From: Chromera velia
Taxonomy: Eukaryota; Sar; Chromeraceae
Length of the DNA: 30,000 bases
Reading direction: 5' to 3'
NCBI GenBank assembly: GCA_018398765.1
Contig: JAHBMJ010001291.1
Coordinates: forward strand, 1 to 30,000
Shown: one piece after another, positions 9,071-19,200 of the stretch
How positions within the stretch are numbered: the stretch's first letter is position 1
Layout: every line of letters starts with the position of its first letter
Position numbers and translations under genes: made by a program
Notes under the pieces: model-generated
The model's input: only the letters and a program-made list of their open reading frames with translations
The model's database searches: none
What the model was told of the DNA's origin: nothing

Positions 9071-9763
9071 TCATATAAACCAGAAGCAAAGCGAGCTTGC
9101 TCCCTCCCCTCTGTCAAACCGCCAATGTAGTTCAGATCGCTCGGTCCTCTTATGGAAGTAGAGACCCTTTCTGGTAGGGTCAGTCAGGTCTGCAGTCTGA
9201 CGCTGCAGCTGGGCCTCCTGAAGCAAGCCTGCCACACAGTCGACTATGATAGATTCAGCAGCGCTGCACGCAGCAACTGTATATACCGCGCTCCCACAAT
9301 TGAAGCACAGGTTATTCAGGTGGCGGAAAGTGAAGACAAAGTCTGAATCTGTATCCAAACACGAAGCCCATTCCCAAGTAAGTCCTCCTTCTTCCTGCAA
9401 CTTAAAAAGAGCGAACAGTTCCTTCAAACGCCACACAGCTGGCTCAATCTCTATCAAAAAAGCACCCCGAACAGACATCCATCCATGTGTAAGTGCAGTT
9501 TCCAAAAGGAGAGAGAGTTCTTCAAAAAGGCCTCTTTTCCCTTTGGGTACTGATCGGGTCTTGACACAGACAAACGTGTCTGGCCTTCTTCCCCAACACC
9601 AGGCTGCAGAATGTAAAGCAGCTGTCTTTTGAATCTGAAAACGCTGCTGTGTGCGAGGTAGTTTCGTAATCCAGTCAAAGTAATATATGAATCTACAGTA
9701 CCGTCTACGATCCTTGAGAAATAAAAGAAATTCATACAAATAAACGTCTGTATCGTCATTCAT
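9071..9763 (-). CDS. Unrecognised ORF A of the core unit, unit 1
   Basis: A 230-codon frame lies upstream of the transposase on the same strand, starting MNDDTDVYLYEFLLFLKD and ending GEGASSLCFWFI. The centre has a helical, leucine-rich look (KGKRGLFEELSLLLETAL), and a small cysteine group (LCFNCGSAVYTVAAC) follows near residue 150. I recognise no family. In units 2 and 3 the same frame is interrupted by one shared nonsense change (CAA here, TAA there, in the QIQK segment). The frame therefore either decayed in those units or is not the true coding frame. A second minus-strand frame of 101-102 codons over the 5' part and a plus-strand frame of 128 codons (9246-9632) are open in all three units and remain alternatives. 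It could be a companion protein or an upstream exon. Confidence 0.4.
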   Translation of the reverse strand: MNDDTDVYLYEFLLFLKDRRRYCRFIYYFDWITKLPRTQQRFQIQKTAALHSAAWCWGRRPDTFVCVKTRSVPKGKRGLFEELSLLLETALTHGWMSVRGAFLIEIEPAVWRLKELFALFKLQEEGGLTWEWASCLDTDSDFVFTFRHLNNLCFNCGSAVYTVAACSAAESIIVDCVAGLLQEAQLQRQTADLTDPTRKGLYFHKRTERSELHWRFDRGEGASSLCFWFI

Positions 9764-9977
9764 CTTTTCTTGCCTTCTTTGTCTTCTCTTTTGTCCAACT
9801 CCCTCTTGATGCAGACCACATCAGATGCCGCTAGCTCAGAGTAGACGTTTGATGTTTTATTACAGTATAAGCTTTGAGCTGTTTGCTGCTTCGCTGCATA
9901 CGTCAGAACACCACACTTATTATGTTAAAAAAAAGGGCCCCGGAAAGCATTTTTGTATCAAAAATTAGGCTTTACTC
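9764..9977 (-). promoter_or_regulatory. Non-coding end of core unit 1, possible promoter side
   Basis: This is the region upstream of ORF A on the minus strand, conserved at the same place in all three units. It contains no frame of note and ends with an A run, a GGGCCCC word and ...TTAGGCTTTACTC at the unit boundary. A promoter role is inferred only from position. Confidence 0.3.
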
Positions 9978-10154
9978 GGAACGTCATTTTTCAAAAAATG
10001 ATCTAGCTTTAAAATGAAGTACATAATCAAAGTGTTTTCTAGACTAAATAAAAAACCGATTTAATAAATAAGTCAAAGAGATATTATATAGCTTCTGATG
10101 TTGTTTAGTTTACACAATGTACATAAACATTTTTTTTGAAAAGTTGTCAATTCT

Positions 10155-11386
10155 TCATTCTTTTGGATATTTTCCCTAAACTAAACGAATGTTCTTCATG
10201 CATGTATATACAGTTTGCGTGATTTTATCAATGTATTCTTCAGGAGTGTTTCTGATTGTTTTTATCGGGCGAGCCTCCCAGTTTATGGGACTTTCTCGCT
10301 GCAATGCTTTACTAAGGGGCCATGACGCTTCTTTATTTTCCATTTCTCTCTTGACTCTCGACCAATTTGAAAACGAAAAGTCATGAGGCATAGTATCCTA
10401 CATTGATGCAGCCGCAAATTCAAATGAACAAGGAAGATTAAACAGTGTTGCTTAACATTCAAAGGTTCTGAGGCAGCTGTCCTGGTCGCATCGGAGTGTA
10501 ACGTCTTTTTCAATTTCTTCCTTTTCAAGTGCCGGGTGCACAACATTTTCCAAAAAATTGACCACATCCCATCGATCATAATCATTGTTTTCCAGCTTCC
10601 CCACTGTCAGTACTCTTCCCATTCCTAAGAGAACACCAACAAAAAACGTTCCAGTTGATCCGCCTGGACGGTTGCGGGTCATGTGACCAGAACGAGCCCA
10701 GGATTCACACTCTTCTACTTTTGTATGAAAAACTTGTTCTCCTTTCTGCATGCGAGAATATGCTTTCTGTTCGGGAGAGTACCTTAGAGTAAAATGTGCA
10801 AAGTCCAGAAAAAGAAAATGATTTTTCCATTCTTTTTTCCCCTTTCTTTGTAGCTTCCTTGTCTTTCTATAACGGTTCTGTTCTGCTTCTTCATCGGGAG
10901 CCACTGCGCCTTTAATCTTTTTGTACCACTTACCCCCCCGGATTTGTCTCTTCAGGATGTTGGTGTACGTTCGCTGTATAACAAGAGCAATGAAGACAAA
11001 AACAGGAAGAAAGGGGAAGTATTGAGTCAAATAGAGAGTAAACGGCAAAAAAAAAATGAAGATAGACGGATGTAGACGGTGAAAGACGGTCGGAGACGGC
11101 TGGAGACGGCTAAAGACAACAAAAACTACAGAAAGCGACAAACCGCCAACAATTCACAACACAAAGCAAAGAAATCTGCACACAAAGCAAACAAAGTGAT
11201 ACACTAGCTCTTATAAACGCTCACCTTTGCTTTTGGGAGCGGGTGCAACGACCGTCTCCTTTTGAGAGCTGCTTTCTAGCTCCTGATTGTTGGAGCTTTT
11301 CTATTTTCTGTGCGCAAGGTCAGATACACCTCAACCATTGCCTTCTCCTGCCTGCTTAAATACCTTCTTGGCCTCCCTGCTATCAT
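10155..11386 (-). pseudogene. Tc1/mariner/IS630-like transposase, unit 2 (broken)
   Basis: This is the unit 2 counterpart of the two-exon transposase, with the same GTGAGC donor (at 11224) and TTATACAG acceptor. Three nonsense changes break it relative to units 1 and 3. A Trp codon in exon 1 is TAG (11276-11278), a Gln codon after the FEC segment in exon 2 is TAA (10452-10454), and a Gln codon near the C-terminus (after RLV) is TAG (about 10173-10175). The catalytic region is otherwise well preserved, so inactivation is fairly recent. Confidence 0.65.
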
Positions 11387-11549
11387 TTTTCAGTCCTTCG
11401 CAGTCTTTCTACTTGTATGATCTCTTTTCTTGAAGAGAAAATGATTGGATGTACCAAAAAGCGAATGTAAAGACTTCCCAAGCTGCAACTGTTTCATCAC
11501 AGGCGCTGAAGTCAAATGGCTCCTCAATCTTGGCCCGTTTGCAAGTCAC

Positions 11550-12265
11550 CTATACTGCAAATCGATTCAAAGCTACTCGTATAAACCAGAAGCAAAGCGA
11601 GCTTGCTCCCTCCCCTCTGTCAAACTGCCAATGTGGTTCAGATCGCTCGGTCCTCTTATGGAAGTAGAGACCCTTTCTGGTAGGGTCAGTCAGGTCTGCA
11701 GTCTGACGCTGCAGCTGGGCCTCCTGAAGCAAGCCTGCCACACAGTCGACTGTGATGCATTCAGCAGCGCTGCACGCAGCAACTGTATGTACCGCGCTCC
11801 CACAATTGAAGCACAGGTTATTCAGGTGGCGGAAAGTGAAGACAAAGTCTGAATCTGCATCCAAACATGAAGCCCATTCCCAAGTAAGTCCTCCTTCTTC
11901 CTGCAACTTAAAAAGAGCGAACAGTTCCTTCAAACACCACACAGCTGGCTCAATCTCTACCAAAAAAGCACCCCGAACAGACATCCATCCATGTGCAAGT
12001 GCAGTTTCCAAAAAGAGAGAGAGTTCTTCAAAAAGGCCTCTTTTCCCTTTGGGTACTGATCGGGTCTTGACACAAACAAACGTGTCTGGCCTTCCTCCCC
12101 GACACCAGGCTGCAGAATGTAAAGCAGTTGTCTTTTAAATCTGAAAACACTGCTGTATGCGAGGTAGTTTCGTAATCCAGTCAAAGTAATATATGAATCC
12201 ACAGTACCGTCTACGATCCTTGAGAAATGAAAGAAATTCATACAAATAAACGTCTGTATTGTCAT
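11550..12265 (-). pseudogene. Unrecognised ORF A, unit 2 (interrupted)
   Basis: This is the counterpart of unit 1 ORF A. The frame is interrupted by TAA where unit 1 has CAA (QIQK to QI-stop). After it the frame stays open, with a first Met at 12011 giving 153 codons. The right-hand end also reads a few codons further than in unit 1 because the stop after CFWFI is changed. The alternative minus-strand frame 11957-12265 and the plus-strand 128-codon frame 11752-12138 remain open, as in the other units. Confidence 0.4.
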
Positions 12266-12660
12266 TCATCTTTTTCTGCCTTCTTTGTCTTCTCTTTTGT
12301 CCAACTCCCTCTTGATGCAGACCACATCAGATGCCGCTAGCTCAGAGTAGACGTTTGATGTTTTATTACAGTATAAGCTTTGAGCTGTTTGCTGCTTCGC
12401 TGCATACGTCAGAACACCACACTTATTATGTTAAAAAAAAGGGCCCCGGAAAGCATTTTTGTATCAAAAATTAGGCTTTACTCGGAACGTCATTTTTCAA
12501 AAAATGATCTAGCTTTAAAATGAAGTACATAATCAAAGTGTTTTCTAGACTAAATAAAAAACCAATTTAACAAATAAGTCAAAGAGATATTATATAGCTT
12601 CTGATGTTGTTTAGTTTACACAATGTACACAAACATTTTTTTTGAAAAGTTGTCAATTCT

Positions 12661-13893
12661 TCATTCTTTTGGATGTTTTCCCTGAACCAAACGAATGTTC
12701 TTCATGCGTGTATATACAGCTTGCGTGATTTTATCAATGTATTCTTCAGGAGTGTTTCTTATTGTTTTTATCAGGCGAGCCTCCCAGTTTATGGGACTTT
12801 TTCGCTGCAATGCTTTACTAAGGGGCCATGACTCTTCTTCATTTTCCATTTCTCTCTTGACTCTCGACCAATTTGAAAACGAAAAGTCATGAGGCATAGT
12901 ATCCTGCATTGATGCAGCCACAAATTCAAATGAACAAGGAAGATTAAACAGTGTTGCTTGACATTCAAAGGGTCTGAGGCAGCTGTCCCGGTCGCATCGG
13001 AGTGTAACGTCTTTTTCAATTTCTTCCTTTTCAAGTGCCGGGTGCACAACATTTTCTAAAAAATTGACCACATCCCATCGATCATAATCATTGTTTTCCA
13101 GCTTCCCCACTGTCAGTACTCTTCCCATTCCTAAGAGAACACCAACACAAAACGTTTTAGTTGATCTGCTTGGACGGTTGCAGGTCATGTGACCAGAATA
13201 AGCCCAGGATTCACACTCTTCTACTTTTGTACGAAAAACTTGTTCTCCTTTCTGCATGCGAGAATATGCTTTCTGTTCGGGAGAGTACCTTAGAGTAAAA
13301 TGTGCAAAGTCCAGAAAAAGAAAATGATTTTTCCATTCTTTTTTCCCCCTTCTTTGTAGCTTCCTTGTCTCTCTATAACGGTTCTGTTCTGCTTCTTCAT
13401 CGGGAGCCACTGCGCCTTTAATCTTTTTGTACCACTTACCCCCCCGGATTTGTCTCTTCAGGATGTTGGTGTACGTTCGCTGTATAACAAGAGCAATGAA
13501 GACAAAAACAGGAAGAAAGGGGAAGTATTGAGTCAAATATAGAGTAAACGGCAAAAAAAAAAATGAAGATAGACGGATGTAGATGGTGAAAGACGGTCGA
13601 AGACGGCTGGAGACGGCTAAAGACAACAAAAACTACAGAAAGCGACAAACTGCCAACAATTCACAACACAAAGCAAAGAAATCTGCACACAAAGCAAACA
13701 AAGTGATACACTAGCTCTCATAAACGCTCACCTTTGCTTTTGGGAGCGGGTGCAACGACCGTCTCCTTTTGAGAGCTGCTTTCCAGCTCCCGATTGTCGG
13801 AGCTTTTCTATTTTCTGTGCGCAGGGTCAGATACACCTCAACCATTGCCTTCTCCTGCCTGCTTAAATACCTTCTTGGCCTCCCTGCTGTCAT
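12661..13893 (-). CDS. Tc1/mariner/IS630-like transposase, unit 3 (two exons)
   Basis: Exon 1 runs 13893-13732 and exon 2 runs 13479-12661, again phase 0 on both sides and again 326 residues. The intron contains one more A than unit 1 in a homopolymer (11 versus 10 bases). This would shift the frame if the region were translated, but leaves both exons untouched, which supports the intron model. Motifs match unit 1: the RTYTN start of exon 2, FLFLDFAHF and VTLRCDRDS, and the same unusual SFSNWSRVKREM segment. A few residue changes separate it from unit 1 (for example AYSGHMTCNRPSRS for ARSGHMTCNRPGGS). It is the second uninterrupted transposase in the array. Confidence 0.55.
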
Positions 13894-14083
13894 TTTTCAG
13901 TCCTTCGCAGTCTTTCTACTTGTATGGTCTCTTTTCTTGAAGAGAAAATGATTGGATGGACCAAGAACTGAATGTAAAGACTTCTCAAGCTGCAACTGTT
14001 TCATCACAGGCGCTGAAGTCAAATGGCTCCTCAATCTTGGCCCGTTTGTAAGTCACCCATACTGCAAATCGATTCAAACCTAC

Positions 14084-14772
14084 TCATATAAACCAGAAGC
14101 AAAGCGAGCTTGCTCCTTCCCCTCTGTCAAACCGCCAATGTAGTTCAGATCGCTCGGTCCTCTTATAGAAGTAGAGACCCTTTCTGGTAGAGTCAGTCAG
14201 GTCTGCAGTCTGACGCTGCAGCTGGGCCTCCTGAAGTAAGCCTGCCACACAGTCGACTGTGATGGATTCAGCAGCGCTGCACGCAGCAACTGTATGTACC
14301 GCGCTCCCACAATTGAAGCACAGGTTATTCAGGTGGCGGAAAGTGAAGACAAAGTCTAAATCTGCATCCAAACACGAAGCCCATTCCCAAGTAAGTCCTC
14401 CTTCTTCCTGCAACTTAAAAAGAGCGAACAGTTTCTTCAAACGCCACACAGCTGGCTCAATCTCTACCAAAAAAGCACCCCGAACAGACATCCATCTATG
14501 TGCAAGTACAGTTTCCAAAAGGAGAGAGAGTTCTTCAAAAAGGCCTCTTTTCCCTTTGGGTACTGATCGGGTCTTGACACAGACAAACGTGTCTGGCCTT
14601 CCTCCCCGACACCAGGCTGCAGAATGTAAAGCAGCTGTCTTTTAAATCTGAAAACGCTGCTGTGTATGAGGTAGTTTCGTAATCCAGTCAAAGTAATATA
14701 TGAATCTACAGTACCGTCTACGATCCTTGAAAAATAAAAGAAATTCATACAAATAAACGTCTGTATCGTCAT
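14084..14772 (-). pseudogene. Unrecognised ORF A, unit 3 (interrupted)
   Basis: This is the counterpart of unit 1 ORF A, with the same CAA-to-TAA interruption as unit 2. Downstream of it the frame is open for 144 codons from a Met at 14518 to the same CFWFI terminus as unit 1. The alternative frames (minus 14464-14772 and plus 14259-14645) are open. The stop shared by units 2 and 3 suggests these two are the closer pair at this site. Confidence 0.4.
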
Positions 14773-14989
14773 TCATCTTTTCTTGCCTTCTTTGTCTTCT
14801 CTTTTGTCCAACTCCTTCTTGACGCAGACCGCATCAGATACCGCTAGCTCAGAGTAGACGTTTGATGTTTTACTACAGTATAAGCTTTGAGCTGTTTGCT
14901 GCTTCGCTGCATACGTCAGAACACCACACTTATTATGTTAAAAAAAAGAGCCCCGGAAAGCATTTTTGTATCAAAAATTAGGCTTTACT

Positions 14990-15338
14990 CCACCTTTGAA
15001 AAAATTATTTTACCCTTCTTGCTAGCCCTAACTCTTCAACTACCCATGATATAAAGCTGATAATATTTTTTCATGATATATAGATAGTTTTAGGATGATT
15101 GAATAATGATATATCAAAGATTCTATTTTTCAAAAAAGTTGGAAAAAAATAAAATTTCAAAACTCACATATTTTTTATAGTTTTTTACCTTTACAGTCTA
15201 CTGACTCTATGAATTTTAAAAATTAAGGATTTTAGACCCCACACTCTGCAACTAAGTAGATAACATTTTTAGGGACTAAATTTAGAACATGCAAGAATTT
15301 TTGGCGATTTTTTTCATCAATAATTTTTCCACAGGCGG
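14990..15338. repeat. Right terminal block, MITE-like, 349 bp
   Basis: This is a direct copy of 7096-7473, shorter because of an internal deletion of about 30 bp after ...AAAGCTGATA. Its inner (left) end is decayed (CCACCTTTGAAAAAATTATT). Its outer end AATAATTTTTCCACAGGCGG is intact and is followed by TA. Confidence 0.8.
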
Positions 15339-15340
15339 TA

Positions 15341-16201
15341 CGCGTAACAAGATATGTCCTGGTGCTTATAGCACCTGGTACTACCTGGTACAATCTGAAT
15401 AATTTTGGACTAATTAGGATCCTGTTGTGAATTTATACGAGGAATTTATATTGATTTAGTATTCTACTTAGTATTCAGACTTTTTTAATTATGAATTATT
15501 CGAAATAATTCAGAACTAACAGAAACTTATAATAATGCAGAAACTAACCAGTCTTATAGAGCTAGTACTCTTATCACGTGTTACTTAATGCGCGGATATG
15601 AGTAGTAATGAGTAGGTAAAGAAACAGATAACTAGGTAAGTGATAAGTGATTTATTAGTGTCCTCGAGAACCATCGCCGTTCTGGCTAAGTGTAACTAGT
15701 AGAATTGTAACTCGGACCGGGTTACTAGGTTGTCGAGAAGTATCGAGAAGCCTGTTTTTCATTCTGAAAGGGCCCGAAAGAACTAGCTTGAAAGGGGCCT
15801 GGCCGGCATGTCGGCCCATGCATGTTCTGTCGGGCTTTCTTGGCCTTGGGGTTGCATATGGTTGCATGCGTGCGGGGGCCCCCTGCATTGAAAAGTCCCA
15901 AAGATACACGCACGCCACCGCTGCATGACTGGCAACTTGTTCTGTTCAGAGTTTCATGCAACTTGGGCGTCTCATTCTCAATCGTCTGGGACAGTGTGGT
16001 CACTGTTGGGGTCTCGGACAAGCCTGATGATTTGCTGAGGTCTTCCTTTTGATTTTTGAGACGGTTAACTGGGCCGAGCATGAGACACCGCAGCCCGACA
16101 GAGATCCTGCTGGATTGTTGTGGGTGAAGAAAGAGAGCGGCTCCTTCCTGTTCATCGAATCGAAGAAGCTGTAATGCGGTGACTGTGCGTGTCGAGCAGT
16201 A
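15341..16201. other. AT-rich spacer, then upstream region of the channel-like gene
   Basis: Bases 15341-15650 are AT-rich with no gene recognised. Bases 15650-16201 have higher GC and lie immediately upstream of the first predicted exon of the plus-strand gene, so they should hold its promoter and 5' leader. No TATA box or initiator could be assigned with confidence. The long minus-strand frame across 15725-16438 is treated as antisense noise. Confidence 0.4.
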
Positions 16202-19200
16202 ATGTTGGAGGTGCTGGAAAGGCAGTTGGGATATTCTTCCGACTGCCCAACGGCTTTTGCGGGAGGGAGACGGAAGGACACGGAGGAAGAACAGGATCGT
16301 CTGACAGAAATCAGAGACGAAGATTTCAGAGATTATGGGAGCGTACAGGTCAAAAGATCGATCTACACTCACTCGGACAGAGAGAACCCTGATCCCTTTT
16401 TCGTGACTTCCTCCTTCTTTTCCCCTTCTCACGACCAATCTGGATCACCTTCTTGGACTTTGAAGGACCATCAGAGAGCAAGAGGACAAGTCTGGACGGA
16501 CAGTAGCCAGCTGAGGTTCCTTCTCCAGAGAGACCTCTTGAGTCGCGAGTGGGTCGTGCAGAACCAGGCTGTGCTTTCGGTAGGAGGACTTTTGTGCTTT
16601 GTCCTTTTGGTGGGGTAAGTTCTGTTCGTAGGGAAGGAGGGTGTCGGAATCTCTCTGCGGGGAAACATGAAGGGGTGTGTGCGGAAGTGCCCTTCCGTCG
16701 CCACCTCTTCGGATGCCTGCTTGCTTTCTTTCCAAATTTCCTCGCCTCACCCTGCAATCACTAGGCCGGAGGAGTACCCTGCAGCCTATGTGCCATACTC
16801 CCTGTGTGCGTGTACGTGCTGGTCGTTGTTGGGATGAATTTTCCTCTCTTTTCGTGTTTCCTCCTCCTCCTCCTTCCCCCCAGAGTCCTGTCTATGCGTG
16901 GGTGTGGTCTTCCCCTTCCTGCCCTTCCTGCCCTGCCTGATGCCTCTCCTTTTCTCTCGGTCTGCTTGTCTCTACTGCTTGTGTTTTGTCTTCAGTGCAC
17001 CCGATTCATTTTTTTCTTTTTTCCTGTTTATTTGTGCTGCAGGACGATTGGTTTCTCCTGCCTCGAGAAATGGCCTCTCTGGGACGCGTTCTGCTTCTCT
17101 CTGGTTAGTGTGGCTGGCAAGGAAAGCGAAGGCCTTATTGCCAGAGCAACATGAATTCACTTGAAGGAAAGAACCTCATTGGCTGGAGAGGACAAAGAAG
17201 TGGCGAGGGACGTCTGGTTAGCTGATTGAGAAGTGACAATTCAGTATTGGTCCCTCTTTTCTCTGTTGACTATCGGCATGTGTATGGCATACACAACAAA
17301 CGCGCAGCTTTTTCGATGTGAGCGGAATTGCGTTTTTTCCTTCTGCCATCCGAACGATCGGTCGATCGCAGAGGCTTTCTCCTTTTTCTTCTTCTCATGT
17401 TCCAACCCCCCTTCACTGCATTCTGTGCACCCTCACTTGGCCGCTTTGTTCCCTTTTCTTCGCACTTTAATTCCGTTCGGACTTCGCGCTGACCCTTTCT
17501 TGTTTGTCCGGTGTGGAATATAATGTTAGTTTTGGAAGCAAACGCTATCGTGGTGGTAATTGGGTTTTTTCTTCCATTTCTGTCTCTTGCAAGCAACGGG
17601 GAGGAGATCGATGGTCTTCTCAACAAAAGAACAAGTCAACTTTTCCCCTCTGCCATCTGCCTCTTGTTTCCTCTCCCCCCAATCAGGCCGACTTGCGTCT
17701 TGATTTCCCCCTCCTTCCCTCTCTCCCTCCCTCCCTCCCTCCCTCCCTCTCGTGCATGGATGCAGGAGATCTTCACGAGGCTGGGGGGCGTGAGGGACCC
17801 TCATCTCTTCCTCAGGGGAAGGGGGGGCGTGCCTCTGTGGATGGGGTACACAGTTGGGAACAGCGTGGAGGCCTCGCGTCTTTTCTGCTCTGCGTTCATG
17901 GTTCTGTCGTCAGTCGATCTATCTGTTCGTTCTGTGAATGGCCAGAAGTCCCTCTTCTCTCTTCGCTTTGGAACCGTTTTCGAGAGGTTAAAATTTTGAG
18001 TGAGTTTCTCAACGTCGGTCCCCATCTAAAAACCTCTTGATCTCGTCCCTTCTCGAGTGTACGGGCGGCAGTTCAGATTGAGCCACTAGTGTGGTAACCC
18101 TGCTCTGTTTCGTAAAGTGTGTTGTTCGGGGTTTTTTGAAACACATTCTGCTGTTCTCTCCTTTCCCTTTCCTCTGCCCCCCCGCTCCTTGTACGTAGAC
18201 AAGGCGCTTTCGCTCTGCTCTTCGGTCTGGTTGCAATTGGGGCGACTCGGGTGCGACGAATGAGGAGCGTCCTCTTGACTCAGGGGGGGAGAAGCGAGGT
18301 GGGTTGGCTCGGGTCATCACATTGATCGAGGCACTCACCTACCTGTCTTCTGCTGGTGTGGCCAAAGCACCTTTTATTCCCCTCTTTTATTTCTCAAAAC
18401 GCTCATTTACGGTGTGTTCCCGCCTCTTTCCTCAAAGCGCTACCATGCCGTACGCCTTTTTCTCCTCAAGGCACTCACCTATCCTTCCCTCTCTCTCTTC
18501 TCCCTTCACGCATGCATGCATGCATGCAGTCCCTGACCTGCTGGGGGAAATTTCACGACGACCTGCGGGTGTTGGTGGAGGGCCTGGCGTTCGTCTCCTT
18601 CCTCATGGCGGTCTCAACGGTCGGTCTGACTGTCTGCCTGTGTGTCTCTAGGTCTGTCTGACTACATGTATGTTTCTCAAGCTCTCTGAAGTGAATTCAG
18701 GCAGAGCAAGGGAAAAGGGAAAAGAAAAGCCCTGCATTGCAAGATGGGGTTTGTAGTGTCCACACATCAATGGGAGGATCTGGTGATGCATGGTGATGTG
18801 AGGTTTCTTTCTATTCTATTCGTCCAAATCCAATAAATCGAACTTCGACCTGTCCATCTCTAAGAGGCGTTCGTGTGGTCGACAAGCTAGGTTGGGTGTG
18901 TCTGCAGAGAGAGGCGTCAGGGGAGAGGGAGGGGGGGAGGGACAGGTCGTAGAGAAAGAAGAAAGTGACCATGGCATGTAGCCGTGGGATTCCGTTTCCG
19001 TCGATGCATGCACAGCTACGGAGGCTGCATGGGTCCAACCAAAGCTTTCTGTGGTCCTCTCCCTGAGCTTCTTTCTGTCTCTGTGCAGTGCTGGTTCGTG
19101 TGGACGGAGCAGTGGACGGTCAGCGAGGGTTCCTTCTTTTGCGCCTCTCTGTACTCAGCAACCGCTCTGGGAGGTCAGTCAGTCCATCTCTCTTGCTCTC

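Larger units (their letters stand above)
7096..15338. mobile_element. Composite Tc1/mariner-like element with triplicated core, TA-flanked
   Basis: The left outer end CCACCTGTGGAAAAATTATT (7096-7115) is the inverted repeat, with one mismatch, of the right outer end AATAATTTTTCCACAGGCGG (15319-15338). The dinucleotide TA flanks both outer ends (7094-7095 and 15339-15340), as expected for a Tc1/mariner insertion. Inside are a terminal block (7096-7473), three tandem ~2506-bp units (starting about 7472, 9978 and 12484) and a second terminal block (14990-15338). The inner ends of the terminal blocks are not followed by TA, which suggests the whole 8.2 kb was the unit that inserted. Each core unit encodes a transposase-like gene on the minus strand. 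The copies are a few percent diverged, so the tandem arrangement is not a single duplicated read. Confidence 0.75.

Noticed and set aside
15725-16438. 237-codon minus-strand frame
   Set aside because: It overlaps the first exon of the phase-consistent channel-like gene on the other strand and has no family motif or splice support.
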